Under the pieces are notes generated by a model. It saw only the letters and a list, made by a program, of their open reading frames with translations. It had not been told where the DNA came from and did no database searches. From assembly GCF_000423525.1 (NCBI RefSeq), contig NZ_AUID01000010.1, positions 26,873 through 90,872 on the forward strand: DNA of 64,000 nucleotides, in the 5' to 3' direction. This stretch comes from Proteocatella sphenisci DSM 23131. Lineage in GTDB: Bacteria > Bacillota > Clostridia > Peptostreptococcales > Filifactoraceae. The position numbers were made by a program, and so were the translations under genes. Below are positions 52,368 to 61,633 of this stretch, piece by piece (the stretch's first letter is position 1; each line of letters begins with the position of its first letter).

Positions 52368-53775
52368 TTATATTGTTTCTCCTTTCCATTATCTTTGGGA
52401 ATACCTCGCTTACGCTCAGGCGTTTGATTGATTTTGATACGCTAAGTGACTTGGGTTCGAGGCCGTTACCGTGTATGATTTCTGAAAGTTTTTTCTGGAT
52501 TTCTCTTTGAGCGCCTTGAATTTTTTCGGGATAAAAAAGCTGGACATCCAGGGATTTTCCCTGCAGGTGAACTATCATGTCAAAAAAACCCAGGTTTTCT
52601 ATGTCAAATTTAAGGAGCATTTTGATCGCGCGACTTTCTTCATGGCCTTGCTGTGAGCTTTTGTCATCAGGATCTGCCCAAATTTCAGAGAACATAAACT
52701 TTCCTGCAAACTCAACTGGTATAAGGACGTGCAAAAGCGGCATGTAGACACTGGAATTTATGAGCATAGACTGGAGGAGGTTTTGAAATACCATCTTGTT
52801 TTCATAACCGGCCTCGCCTGAGAGGCCCTTGCTTATTATATTTAAAAGCATGTCAGCGTCTGGCATTTTGGAGACAGCTTTGTCCTCAACCATCTTTTCA
52901 AAAAGAGCTGCGAGCGAGGCATCCTCAATCATGCCCAGTCTGTTTCTGAAAGTGTTGAATCCGCTCAGAGCCTTGAGAGACGCAAGTGCATCCTGGAGAC
53001 TGGAGTTCTCGTATCTGGCTATATCCAGGGTAAGACTTGTAACAAAACCTCGGACAGGTCCAAAATCGTGATATCTGGAAATGTATTTTGCAATCCTTGG
53101 GACGATTTCTTCTTTAAGAAGAGCTGTATTGGCCGCATTATCGCCAGGCGCTGCATTAATATTAAGGGATTTTATTAGAGCCTCAAGCTCTTGAGTCTCA
53201 CTTTTTGGCATGGAGCTCAGGATGTTGCCAAGATTTTGTGATATATTTGCGAGCAGCCGTCCCGATGAGGTAAGGTCGTTGTATTTTTTCAAAAACACAA
53301 GAATAGCATTTTTGAATTCACTCGAAGCATCAGATGCCATAAAATCTCTTAGTATTCCAAAAAACATATTCTTAAATCCGGCGGCATTTTCAAGATGATT
53401 CTTCAAAAAAGAAGCAAATTCAGCCTCATTCATCTTGAGCATATCCATGTACTGGGATATTTCAGCTGCAAAACCCTGGCTTATCCCTGATGTAACCAAA
53501 TTTTCCATGCGTCCAAAAAACATTCCCGGGAGTATGTTCATTATATCTGGGGAATTTTTCAGAGTCTGGATAAATTTTCCAAAATTAGATTCATAGCTTG
53601 GGGCAAGCCCGTTTTTGGATGTATCTTCAAAATCGCTGCGATTGTCACTTCTTGTAACCTTGGAAGGATCGACGATGTTTTTTACGTTTGTATTTCCTAT
53701 CTGGGTAGGATTTCCCCTTGGGGAATTCTCGTAGGATTGAGATGGTGGGGTAGTAACTTTTAAAATATTAGCCAT
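52354..53775 (-). CDS. FliK-like hook-length-control-related protein
   Basis: A 473-residue protein, probably cytoplasmic or exported by the flagellar apparatus. Residues 1-60 are polar and low-complexity; residues about 60-340 are mostly alpha-helical. The C-terminal region (LLKFDIENLGFFDMIVHLQG, then LDVQLFYPEKIQG) looks like the FliK C-terminal domain. It starts at ATG 53775 (MANILKVTTPP) with AAAGGTG upstream; the frame is open 13 codons further. The gene overlaps the FlhB-C-like gene, so a FliK-like and a FlhB-like partner are made together, repeating the FliK-FlhB pair of the main operon. Assignment to FliK is from the C-terminus only. Confidence 0.6.
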   Translation of the reverse strand: MANILKVTTPPSQSYENSPRGNPTQIGNTNVKNIVDPSKVTRSDNRSDFEDTSKNGLAPSYESNFGKFIQTLKNSPDIMNILPGMFFGRMENLVTSGISQGFAAEISQYMDMLKMNEAEFASFLKNHLENAAGFKNMFFGILRDFMASDASSEFKNAILVFLKKYNDLTSSGRLLANISQNLGNILSSMPKSETQELEALIKSLNINAAPGDNAANTALLKEEIVPRIAKYISRYHDFGPVRGFVTSLTLDIARYENSSLQDALASLKALSGFNTFRNRLGMIEDASLAALFEKMVEDKAVSKMPDADMLLNIISKGLSGEAGYENKMVFQNLLQSMLINSSVYMPLLHVLIPVEFAGKFMFSEIWADPDDKSSQQGHEESRAIKMLLKFDIENLGFFDMIVHLQGKSLDVQLFYPEKIQGAQREIQKKLSEIIHGNGLEPKSLSVSKSIKRLSVSEVFPKIMERRNNINVSI

Positions 53776-53801
53776 TTTTTCACCTTTACAATTAAAAACT
53801 A

Positions 53802-53828
53802 TTAATAAAATCAAATATTTTCCGATAT
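53802..53828 (+). promoter_or_regulatory. Candidate sigma-28 promoter of the cheA operon
   Basis: TTAA (53802-53805), 15 bases, TCCGATAT (53821-53828) compares with TAAA-N15-GCCGATAT, one mismatch in each box. It lies 54 bases before the cheA ATG, and the window encodes the matching sigma factor FliA. Confidence 0.55.
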
Positions 53829-53881
53829 AATATATATAGCATGTTTAAAAAATCATAAAATACGAGGTGGTGTTAATTTCC

Positions 53882-55930
53882 ATGAACAATAGCATTGATT
53901 CTATGCTTGATATGTACCTTTTTGAAACCAACTCTCTTCTAGAACAACTCGAAGAGCTATTCATTGGTTCCGAAATGGAAAAAAACTTATCCAGCAACAA
54001 TATCGACGAGATATTCCGCATAATGCATACCATAAAGGGCTCATCAGCAATGATGGAGTTTACTTCTCTTATGGAGATAGCTCACAGAATAGAAGACCTG
54101 TTCTTTTATATACGTGAGAATGGTATGGAAAAGATGAGCGAAGCAAACATTTCAGAACTGTTTGATATATTATTCCAGTCAATGGATTATTTCAAATCTG
54201 AAGTAGATAAGATACAAAAGGGAGAACCTCTCTCAACTAATATCGACAACTTTGTTACAAATATTAACATGTTCCTTGATAAAATTAAGAATCTGGGACT
54301 AGAAATAAAAGTAGAAGTGGCACAAGAAATTTCAAGAGATTCTGAAGAAAAATCAAATTCTCAAAGTGAAGAACTTAAAAGAATGTGTACACTTTTGGTA
54401 TTTTTTGAAGAAGATTCAGGAATGGAGCACATAAGAGCATTCATGATGGTTACGACCCTTAGAGAAGCCGGGCTCCAGTTTGAATACTTTCCTGAAGATA
54501 TAGAAACTAACAGAGAAGCGGCGTCGTACATACTCGACAGAGGATTCTCAATATTCTTTGATTCAGAAGAAATGGCAAACAAAGCAATAGCTATCATAAA
54601 AAATACAGGCGGCATACGCTCATACGAAATGAAGCGGATTGGAACTGATGAGGAAAAAACTGATTTGGCTGAGATAGTTCAAAAAGAAGTAAGCAAAGAT
54701 CCCCATATAGAAATTATAAATGCAAAAATAAACAATGTACCAAACAAACAAAGTCTTATAAGCGTCAACCTTTCCAAACTTGACAAGCTGATGGATCTTG
54801 TAGGAGAGATTGTTATCACAGAATCTATGGTAACCTCATCGCCAGACATACAAGGACTCAAGCTTGACAATTTCCTAAAATCCACCAGGCAGCTTCGCAA
54901 ACTTACAGACGAGCTTCAAGATATAACCATGTCACTGAGAATGGTACCTATCTCAGGTGTATTCCAGAAGATGAACCGAGTTGTAAGGGACATGAGTAAA
55001 AAACTTGGCAAGGAAGTAGACTTTGTAATAGAGGGCGAAGACACAGAAGTGGACAAATCTATAGTAGACAGTATAGGCGATCCTATTATGCATATAGTGC
55101 GTAACTCTATGGACCACGGAATAGAAGCTTCAAGAGAAGATAGAATAAGAGAAGGAAAGAAAGCAAAAGGCGAAATCCTGCTTTCTGCAAGACACACAGG
55201 AAGTGAAGTAATAATTACTATAAGCGATGACGGAAGAGGCATAGATACCTCAAGAATCCTCGAAAAAGCCCGTGAAAATGGACTCCTTACAAAACCCGAG
55301 AATGAATATAGCCAAAAAGAAGTTATATCACTGATGATGATGCCAGGATTCTCGACTAATGAAGAAGTTACAGAGTTCTCTGGAAGAGGCGTTGGAATGG
55401 ACGTTGTCAAAAAGAGTATAGAAGCTCTGGGTGGAACCATAACCGTGACAAGCGATTTCGGATTTGGAAGCTGCACTACCCTAAAGATTCCACTTACACT
55501 GGCAATCGTAGAAGGAATGGAAACCGCAGTAGGAAAATCCATATTTACTATTCCAATAAACAACATAAGACAGTGCTTCAGAGTTACAAGTGAAGAGATA
55601 ATTCATGACATATCAGGACGAGAAATAGTAAAGAGAATGGATGAATTTTACCCTGTGGTTAGAATACACGAGCTTTACAGCATAGATACGCAGGTCAAGA
55701 ATATAGAAGACGGAATACTTATATGGGTTGAATCGGGAGACAGATCATACTGCCTCTTCATAGATGAGCTCATAGGAGAACAGCAGGTAGTTGTAAAACC
55801 GCTTCCTTCATATCTTAACAGCTTTAACATAAAAAATTCTGGAATAGCAGGATGCACAATCCTTGGAGATGGCAACATAAGTATAATCCTGGATATTCTC
55901 AATGTGTATACACTTGCAAACAACGAATAG
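53882..55930 (+). CDS. cheA: Chemotaxis histidine kinase CheA
   Basis: A 682-residue kinase with the usual five domains: Hpt (phospho-His in RIMHTIKGSSAMMEF, about residue 47), P2 CheY-binding domain (about 160-260), dimerisation domain (SVNLSKLDKLMDLVGEIVI), ATPase (HIVRNSMDHGIE, SDDGRGID, GRGVGMDVV) and CheW-like regulatory domain. ATG 53882 is preferred, with GAGGTGG upstream. Second, separate chemotaxis cluster of the window (cheA-W-R-B), with a candidate sigma-28 promoter. Confidence 0.95.
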   Translation: MNNSIDSMLDMYLFETNSLLEQLEELFIGSEMEKNLSSNNIDEIFRIMHTIKGSSAMMEFTSLMEIAHRIEDLFFYIRENGMEKMSEANISELFDILFQSMDYFKSEVDKIQKGEPLSTNIDNFVTNINMFLDKIKNLGLEIKVEVAQEISRDSEEKSNSQSEELKRMCTLLVFFEEDSGMEHIRAFMMVTTLREAGLQFEYFPEDIETNREAASYILDRGFSIFFDSEEMANKAIAIIKNTGGIRSYEMKRIGTDEEKTDLAEIVQKEVSKDPHIEIINAKINNVPNKQSLISVNLSKLDKLMDLVGEIVITESMVTSSPDIQGLKLDNFLKSTRQLRKLTDELQDITMSLRMVPISGVFQKMNRVVRDMSKKLGKEVDFVIEGEDTEVDKSIVDSIGDPIMHIVRNSMDHGIEASREDRIREGKKAKGEILLSARHTGSEVIITISDDGRGIDTSRILEKARENGLLTKPENEYSQKEVISLMMMPGFSTNEEVTEFSGRGVGMDVVKKSIEALGGTITVTSDFGFGSCTTLKIPLTLAIVEGMETAVGKSIFTIPINNIRQCFRVTSEEIIHDISGREIVKRMDEFYPVVRIHELYSIDTQVKNIEDGILIWVESGDRSYCLFIDELIGEQQVVVKPLPSYLNSFNIKNSGIAGCTILGDGNISIILDILNVYTLANNE

Positions 55931-55949
55931 ATAAGGAAGGGAGGATAAA

Positions 55950-56435
55950 ATGTCAGAAGAATTATTAGAATTTGAAGATTATCAAGACTACCAGGACGAC
56001 GAAGAGGTACTGGCAGATACAAAAATATATCAGAAGTACCTTACCTTCAGTTCAGACGGGCTGCTTTTTGGAATAGACACAAACAATATAATGGAGATAA
56101 TTACAAATGCAACTCCAATAAAACTGCCTATGGTTCCAAATTTTGTAAAAGGAATAATAAACCTTAGAGGACAGATAGTTCCAATAGTGGACATGCGCCT
56201 GAGAATGGGTAAAAGTGAAATAGAATATGATGAAAAATCATGTATAATAGTCCTTGACATGGACAATACAGAACTTGGAATAATAGTAGATTCAGTAGAT
56301 CAGGTACTGGACATAGAAGAAGAGAGAATATCAAGAAACCATAAAAGAAGCGAAGAACTTGTGAGTGGGATGATTTCGCTTCCCAACCAGAGTGTAATCC
56401 TTATATTGGACTGCGAGGCAATAATTAACGGCTGA
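55950..56435 (+). CDS. cheW: Chemotaxis coupling protein CheW
   Basis: A 161-residue CheW with a 35-residue acidic N-terminal extension (ELLEFEDYQDYQDDEEVLAD). The CheW fold begins at YLTFSSDGLLFGIDTNNIME, with VPNFVKGIINLRGQIVPIVD as the diagnostic block. It links receptors to CheA. GGAGGATAA precedes the ATG. Confidence 0.95.
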   Translation: MSEELLEFEDYQDYQDDEEVLADTKIYQKYLTFSSDGLLFGIDTNNIMEIITNATPIKLPMVPNFVKGIINLRGQIVPIVDMRLRMGKSEIEYDEKSCIIVLDMDNTELGIIVDSVDQVLDIEEERISRNHKRSEELVSGMISLPNQSVILILDCEAIING

Positions 56436-56457
56436 TTTGCTGATTTAAGGAGAAAAA

Positions 56458-57276
56458 ATGCTTACAATTGAAAAAAAAGATTTTCATGCACTGGTAAATT
56501 TTGTGCAGACCAACTACGGGATAGACCTCACCAAAAAAGAGCAGCTCATAGTTGGCCGTCTCCAGTTTACTGTTATAGAAAAAGGTTTTAAGGACTTTGG
56601 AGAATATGTAAATCACATAATCGAAAACAGAAACGCAGATGACATAGAGGTAATGCTAAACAAGCTTACCACTAACTACACACATTTCCTCAGAGAAGAA
56701 AAACACTTTGACTACATGAAAAAAAACATATTGCCAGACCTTGAAAGCGCAAAGAAAAACAAGGTCCTGAGCATATGGAGTGCAGGATGTTCCTCAGGAG
56801 AAGAACCCTATACAATGTCCATGGTATTAAAAGACCACTTTGACAAAAATTCATCCCAGTGGGACACCAGAGTCCTTGCTACAGACATATCGCAAAACGT
56901 TCTTCGCAAGGCCCAAAATTCTATCTATCCCCAGGCAGACCTTGAAAACATACCCAAAGAATGGGTGAGCAAGTATTTTGTAAAAGATACTGGCACCGGG
57001 GGATACAAAGTATCAAGTGGGATAAAAGAAAATGTTATATTTCGTACATTCAATCTGATGGACCCTATAAAATTCAAGCTCAAATTTGATGTTGTTTTTT
57101 GTAGAAACGTGATGATATATTTTGACAAACCCACCAGGGCAGCGCTCATAAAACGTTTTTATGATGCGACCAACCCCGGAGGATATCTGTTCATAGGACA
57201 CTCAGAATCACTAAACAGAGATGATGCGCCCTACAAACAGATGGGACCGTCCATATACCGCAAGCCACTTGAATAA
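56458..57276 (+). CDS. cheR: Chemoreceptor methyltransferase CheR
   Basis: A 272-residue S-adenosylmethionine methyltransferase. N-terminal helical domain, then NYTHFLREEKHFDYMK, SAM site SIWSAGCSSGEEPYTMSMVL, and the FDVVFCRNVMIYFDK and GGYLFIGHSESL blocks. AAGGAGAA precedes the ATG. It adds methyl groups to receptor glutamates in adaptation. Confidence 0.95.
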   Translation: MLTIEKKDFHALVNFVQTNYGIDLTKKEQLIVGRLQFTVIEKGFKDFGEYVNHIIENRNADDIEVMLNKLTTNYTHFLREEKHFDYMKKNILPDLESAKKNKVLSIWSAGCSSGEEPYTMSMVLKDHFDKNSSQWDTRVLATDISQNVLRKAQNSIYPQADLENIPKEWVSKYFVKDTGTGGYKVSSGIKENVIFRTFNLMDPIKFKLKFDVVFCRNVMIYFDKPTRAALIKRFYDATNPGGYLFIGHSESLNRDDAPYKQMGPSIYRKPLE

Positions 57277-57321
57277 GAGCATGGACAGATATATCACATA
57301 CAGAAAGGCAGGTGTAGAGTT

Positions 57322-57909
57322 ATGATAAGCAAACTTGACACCACAGTAATTGCAATCGGAGCATCTACTGGAGGGACAGAAGCCATCCTTAAAGTAATAC
57401 AAAAACTTCCCAAAGAAACACCTGGAGTAGTGGTGGTTCAGCATATGCCAGAAGGCTTTACTGCGATGTATGCAGACAGGCTCAACAAGATATGTCAAAT
57501 GGATGTAAAAGAAGCAGAAGATGGAGATAAAATAAGAAGAGGGCTCGTCCTCATAGCCAGAGGAGACCTGCACATGGAAGTCGCAGGCCCACCTGGAGCG
57601 CATCGCGTGGTACTCACAAAAGGAGAAAAAGTAAGCGGCCACAGACCATCTGTAGACGTGCTGTTTGAGTCAGTAGCCAGGACCGTAAAGAAAAATGCCA
57701 TAGGCATAATCCTTACCGGCATGGGCAAAGACGGAGCACAAGGCCTTCTCAAAATGAGAGAAAACGGAGCCTTTACCATAGGGCAAGACGAAGAATCCTC
57801 GGTAGTATATGGAATGCCCATGGTGGCATTTCAAAGAGGGGCAGTAATAAAACAGACAAGCTGCGACAATATAGCAGGAGTGCTCATGGATTACCTGGGC
57901 AAGCTTTAG
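57322..57909 (+). CDS. cheB: CheB methylesterase domain protein lacking a receiver domain
   Basis: A 195-residue protein equal to the catalytic half of CheB. Catalytic Ser in AIGASTGGTEA, His in VVQHMPEGFT, and Asp in LTGMGKDGAQGL are all present. The N-terminal receiver domain (about 120 residues) and linker are missing; only 45 bases separate this gene from cheR, and they contain no receiver remnant. It should therefore demethylate receptors without control by CheA phosphorylation. AGGCAGGTG precedes the ATG. Confidence 0.92.
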   Translation: MISKLDTTVIAIGASTGGTEAILKVIQKLPKETPGVVVVQHMPEGFTAMYADRLNKICQMDVKEAEDGDKIRRGLVLIARGDLHMEVAGPPGAHRVVLTKGEKVSGHRPSVDVLFESVARTVKKNAIGIILTGMGKDGAQGLLKMRENGAFTIGQDEESSVVYGMPMVAFQRGAVIKQTSCDNIAGVLMDYLGKL

Positions 57910-57930
57910 AAGAAGGCAGGGATAAGAAAA

Positions 57931-58377
57931 ATGGAAAACATGGACAGGTTCACATCACTGATCAAAGAGATGACAGAGTTTTTTGATGCATTTCAGCTAA
58001 TAGAAAAAGAAAAACTTCAAGCTGCTGCGTCAAACGACATACTGCGCCTCGAAGAACTTATGAAAAAAGAACAGGCAGAAATACTTGTGCTCAGAGGATT
58101 TGAAAGAAAACAGCAGGAAATTCAGGCTGATATGGGCTGCGAAGGCCTTACTTTCAAAGAAATAATAGAAAAAGCACCAGAATCAGGAAGAGCAGAACTT
58201 GAGAATGTATATTCCAGACTTTCAGATTCCCTGGACCTTTTTCAAAAGACTACACAGAGTGTAAAGCAAGCTATAGATATTAATCTGCATGAAATACAAA
58301 AAGTACTGCAAAAAGTGAAAAAAAAAGAAACAAAGCCAACAAAAGGAACACGCAGTTTCACCAGCAGAAAAGTTTAA
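57931..58377 (+). CDS. flgN: Flagellar hook-filament junction chaperone FlgN
   Basis: A 148-residue helical protein with the FlgN layout (FTSLIKEMTEFFDAFQLIEK, then MKKEQAEILVLRGFERKQQE) and a basic C-terminal tail. It is placed directly before flgK and flgL, the substrates FlgN delivers to the export gate. flgM, often just upstream, is not present. Confidence 0.85.
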   Translation: MENMDRFTSLIKEMTEFFDAFQLIEKEKLQAAASNDILRLEELMKKEQAEILVLRGFERKQQEIQADMGCEGLTFKEIIEKAPESGRAELENVYSRLSDSLDLFQKTTQSVKQAIDINLHEIQKVLQKVKKKETKPTKGTRSFTSRKV

Positions 58378-58401
58378 TATAAAAGATATGGAGGTGTAAA
58401 C

Positions 58402-59952
58402 ATGCGTTCAACATTTGCAGGATTTACAACAGCACAACTGGCAATGAGAGCCAGTCAAAAAGCCCTTGACGTAACAGGGCAAAACATAGCCAATATAAAC
58501 ACCGTAGGCTATACAAGACAAAGACTCGACCTTATGAGCCTCAACACAGGCAATGGAGTAAATAAATACGAATCCAGTGTCAACGTAAAAGTCGGAAACG
58601 GAGTACTCACTACAGGCCTTTCACAGATAAGAGACCCCTTCCTTGACATAAGATACAGAAACGAAGCAGCAAGCGTAGGAACACAGGACCAAAAGCTGGC
58701 GATACTCAAAGACCTGGAGACCATATTTGACGAGGTAACCAAAAATGGACTTCAAAATCAGATAAGCGAGATATCGAGCATGCTCCAAAAACTTTCCTCA
58801 GAAGTAGGAAATGCTGAATTTGACAGCATGGTAAAATCGTCCTCAGACGTACTGACAAAGATGTTTAACCAGTATGCAAAACAGCTTGATGGGATTAGGG
58901 AAGAACACGAGACAAATCTGAATATAGACGTAACGAGCATAAATGATATAATAGGAAACATAGAAAAACTGAATGAGACAATAAAAATCAATCATATTCA
59001 CGGAAACTCAGCCCTTGAGCTTCAAGACCAGCGAAACCTTTTGATAGACGAGCTGAGTAGCTACATGAAGATTGATGTTAAATACAGAGTCGAGAAGATA
59101 ACAGATCAGGTAAGCGTAGAAGTGCCCGTTATAAGCCTAATCGGAGAATCTGGCAAGATACCACTCATAGACGGTAACTACAAGACCGAGCTGAAAGTAG
59201 AAAAGACGGCAGATGGAAAGACAAATATAAGCATGACAATGCCGGATGCAACATCACAGGATGTAACAGAAGAAGTGACAGGTGGTACTCTCAAAGGAAT
59301 CATTGATATGCTAAATAAATCAGGTGAATTTGATAGAGGTGGAGAAACCGTAAGAGGCATAGGCTACTATGAACAGTCTCTTGATTTACTTGCCTCAAAG
59401 TTTGCCGAGTCATTTAATACTGCAAATGGTCCAGGAAAAGAACTTTTTGCAGCGTCAGACGGTACGGGTATTATAACAGCCAAGAATATATCCGTATCAG
59501 AAGGCTGGAACAACGGGACAATAGGGATAACGGCATCAGTAATTGCAGGTTCTCCGGTGGGAGCAAATGATAATATACTGAATATGATATCAATGCTTTC
59601 AGAGAAAAAAGATTATATGATACCAGCAAAGTCAGCGGTAGCAGGGCCGCCGCCGTTACCAGAGGAGCCAGAAAAACTGCTTTTCAATGGTTCATTCCAG
59701 GAGATGTTCACAAATACAGGCAGCATGCTTGCCCTAGACGTAAAATCCACGACAGCCCTTTTGGAGAACCATTTGACCATAGCGGATGGAGTTGCAAATA
59801 TGAGAGATAATGTATCAGCGGTATCACTCGACGAAGAAGGAATGAACATACTTCACTATCAAAATTCGTACAACGCAGCGGCGAGGCTTATGACAGCCCT
59901 TGATGAGGCAATTAATACAATAATAAACGGTATGGGAATTGTTGGCAGATAA
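58402..59952 (+). CDS. flgK: Hook-filament junction protein FlgK (HAP1)
   Basis: A 516-residue junction protein. N-terminal MRASQKALDVTGQNIANINT with VGYTRQR, the YRNEAASVGTQDQKLAIL helix, and C-terminal YQNSYNAAARLMTALDEAIN are diagnostic. GGAGGTG precedes the ATG. It overlaps no gene upstream; flgL follows after 16 bases. Confidence 0.95.
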   Translation: MRSTFAGFTTAQLAMRASQKALDVTGQNIANINTVGYTRQRLDLMSLNTGNGVNKYESSVNVKVGNGVLTTGLSQIRDPFLDIRYRNEAASVGTQDQKLAILKDLETIFDEVTKNGLQNQISEISSMLQKLSSEVGNAEFDSMVKSSSDVLTKMFNQYAKQLDGIREEHETNLNIDVTSINDIIGNIEKLNETIKINHIHGNSALELQDQRNLLIDELSSYMKIDVKYRVEKITDQVSVEVPVISLIGESGKIPLIDGNYKTELKVEKTADGKTNISMTMPDATSQDVTEEVTGGTLKGIIDMLNKSGEFDRGGETVRGIGYYEQSLDLLASKFAESFNTANGPGKELFAASDGTGIITAKNISVSEGWNNGTIGITASVIAGSPVGANDNILNMISMLSEKKDYMIPAKSAVAGPPPLPEEPEKLLFNGSFQEMFTNTGSMLALDVKSTTALLENHLTIADGVANMRDNVSAVSLDEEGMNILHYQNSYNAAARLMTALDEAINTIINGMGIVGR

Positions 59953-59968
59953 GAGGAAGGAGCCTAAA

Positions 59969-60958
59969 ATGCGAATAAGTACCAATTCAATAATAAGAAA
60001 CTACAGAACAAATCTTGGAAAATCCACATCAAGACTTAATGAATCAAGAGAAAAAGTTTTGACAGAAAGAAAATTTAACAGAGCATCTCAGGATCCAGCT
60101 GCAGCAAACAAGGCTTTTCAGCTAAGAAGAGAATACCTTAAGAATGAAGACTACCTTCACAACCTCGGAGTAGCACAAGGGCAGCTTGCAGCTACAGAAT
60201 CGAGTCTCATGCAGGTAAATGAGATGAGCAAGCAAGCAAAAGGAGATATCCTTAGAGCGCTTAACGGGGCAACCAGTAAAGAAGGAAGAACGGCAATAGC
60301 GCAGAATCTGGAAGAAACAGCAGAATCTATAGTAATGAGTATGAATGCCAGATATGGAGACAAATTTTTATTTGGAGGAGCCAGCACAAAAGAAGCTCCG
60401 TTTAAACTTGAAGCTGGAGACTTGTTTTATAGGGGAATAAGCGTGACCAACGGAGATCTGATTAAGCTCAAAGAAATGTCAGAAGAAACCAATTATATTG
60501 ACTTGGGATTCGGACTGAGTAAAGATGAGGTGAGTGGGGAGATAATAAAGGGTACAGCCTACAATCTTTCGAACCCTGGAATTGAGGCACTTGGATATGG
60601 GGTTGATGGAGAGATTAACAAAAATCTGGTTGTTCAATTAATGGATATGGCAAAAGTGCTTAGAGCTGATGATTTTGATTCTGAGAAGCTAGGGAATATG
60701 AGTACCCAATTTGACAAAAGTGTGAGCAATAACCTTGATAAAATAACTCAGCTTGGAAGTACAAGCAAATTTCTTGAGGATACAGAAAGTAGGCTAAAGG
60801 ACAATAACCTTAATCTAAATGAAAAGATTATATCAGTAGAAAATGTAGATCTCGCACAAGCGATAACTGAGTTTTCATGGGCAGAATATGCATATAATGC
60901 GGCGCTAAAAGTTGGAAACAGCATACTTTCGCAGTCCTTTATCGATTTTATGAGATAA
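59969..60958 (+). CDS. flgL: Hook-filament junction protein FlgL (HAP3)
   Basis: A 329-residue flagellin-like protein beginning MRISTNSIIRNYRTNLGKS, and ending ENVDLAQAITEFSWAEYAYN then SILSQSFIDFM. I start at ATG 59969 with AAGGAGCC upstream; the frame is open to 59939. Works with FlgK at the hook-filament joint. Confidence 0.94.
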   Translation: MRISTNSIIRNYRTNLGKSTSRLNESREKVLTERKFNRASQDPAAANKAFQLRREYLKNEDYLHNLGVAQGQLAATESSLMQVNEMSKQAKGDILRALNGATSKEGRTAIAQNLEETAESIVMSMNARYGDKFLFGGASTKEAPFKLEAGDLFYRGISVTNGDLIKLKEMSEETNYIDLGFGLSKDEVSGEIIKGTAYNLSNPGIEALGYGVDGEINKNLVVQLMDMAKVLRADDFDSEKLGNMSTQFDKSVSNNLDKITQLGSTSKFLEDTESRLKDNNLNLNEKIISVENVDLAQAITEFSWAEYAYNAALKVGNSILSQSFIDFMR

Positions 60959-61007
60959 GTATTACGGTATGATAAAGTCTTTAAATTTACACAAGGAGGT
61001 GTATTTG

Positions 61008-61613
61008 ATGGGACCACTTATTAAAATTACTAGGGTACCAATGGCTTATGAACTTAAAATAAACAACGCAAGAATAGAAAGACGTTCAAGAAAAACAGAC
61101 TTAAATCTCACCACAGACAAGGGTGGACTTAGAATTGAAAGTAACAATATAAAGGTAAGTATTGATACTTTTGAAGCAAGGAACTCAGTTGTTCCAACCG
61201 CCAGAAGAAGCATTGAACAGGCGGCAGAAAAAGGAAAGTCTGCAGCATATGAAGCCGCCGCAAGATATACAAATGAAGGGACGATACTGATGGATGCAAA
61301 ACTGGATGGAAATGCCTTGAATCAGATATTTAAAAATAGGGTTCAGCTCCCAACCGGCGAGTTTCAGCTGGGATTTACACCTGCTGCAGGGGCTGAAATC
61401 AGCTGGTCTGAGCCAAATGTTTCAATACAATATGAAATGGATAAACTTAATTTTGAATTCAAGATTACAAATGGGGATTTTGAATTCATACCTGGAGGCA
61501 TCGAAATGAATATTACTCAGTACCCGGATGTGATAATAGAGTACATAGGAAAACCGATATATGTACCAGCAAGTGCAGATCCAGAACACGAAGGGTTTTC
61601 GCTGCAGGCATAA
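61008..61613 (+). CDS. DUF6470/YviE family protein
   Basis: A 201-residue protein of the family found between flgL and fliW in Firmicutes (YviE in Bacillus). It starts MGPLIKITRVPMAYELKINN with AAGGAGGTG upstream, and contains SIEQAAEKGKSAAYEAAARY, and a Tyr/Asn/Glu-rich beta region after it. Its function is not known; position suggests a role in flagellar export or FliW control. Confidence 0.85.
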   Translation: MGPLIKITRVPMAYELKINNARIERRSRKTDLNLTTDKGGLRIESNNIKVSIDTFEARNSVVPTARRSIEQAAEKGKSAAYEAAARYTNEGTILMDAKLDGNALNQIFKNRVQLPTGEFQLGFTPAAGAEISWSEPNVSIQYEMDKLNFEFKITNGDFEFIPGGIEMNITQYPDVIIEYIGKPIYVPASADPEHEGFSLQA

Positions 61614-61633
61614 TGAAAAAAAGGGGAGAGAAT

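Noticed and set aside
54916..55566. 216-residue open frame opposite cheA
   Set aside because: It is antisense to the cheA kinase domain, is rich in Ser, Ile and Pro as antisense frames often are, and has no binding site or homology.
57277..57321. Frameshifted receiver domain remnant upstream of cheB
   Set aside because: Only 45 bases separate cheR and cheB, far too short to hold a receiver domain, and it contains a normal ribosome binding site.
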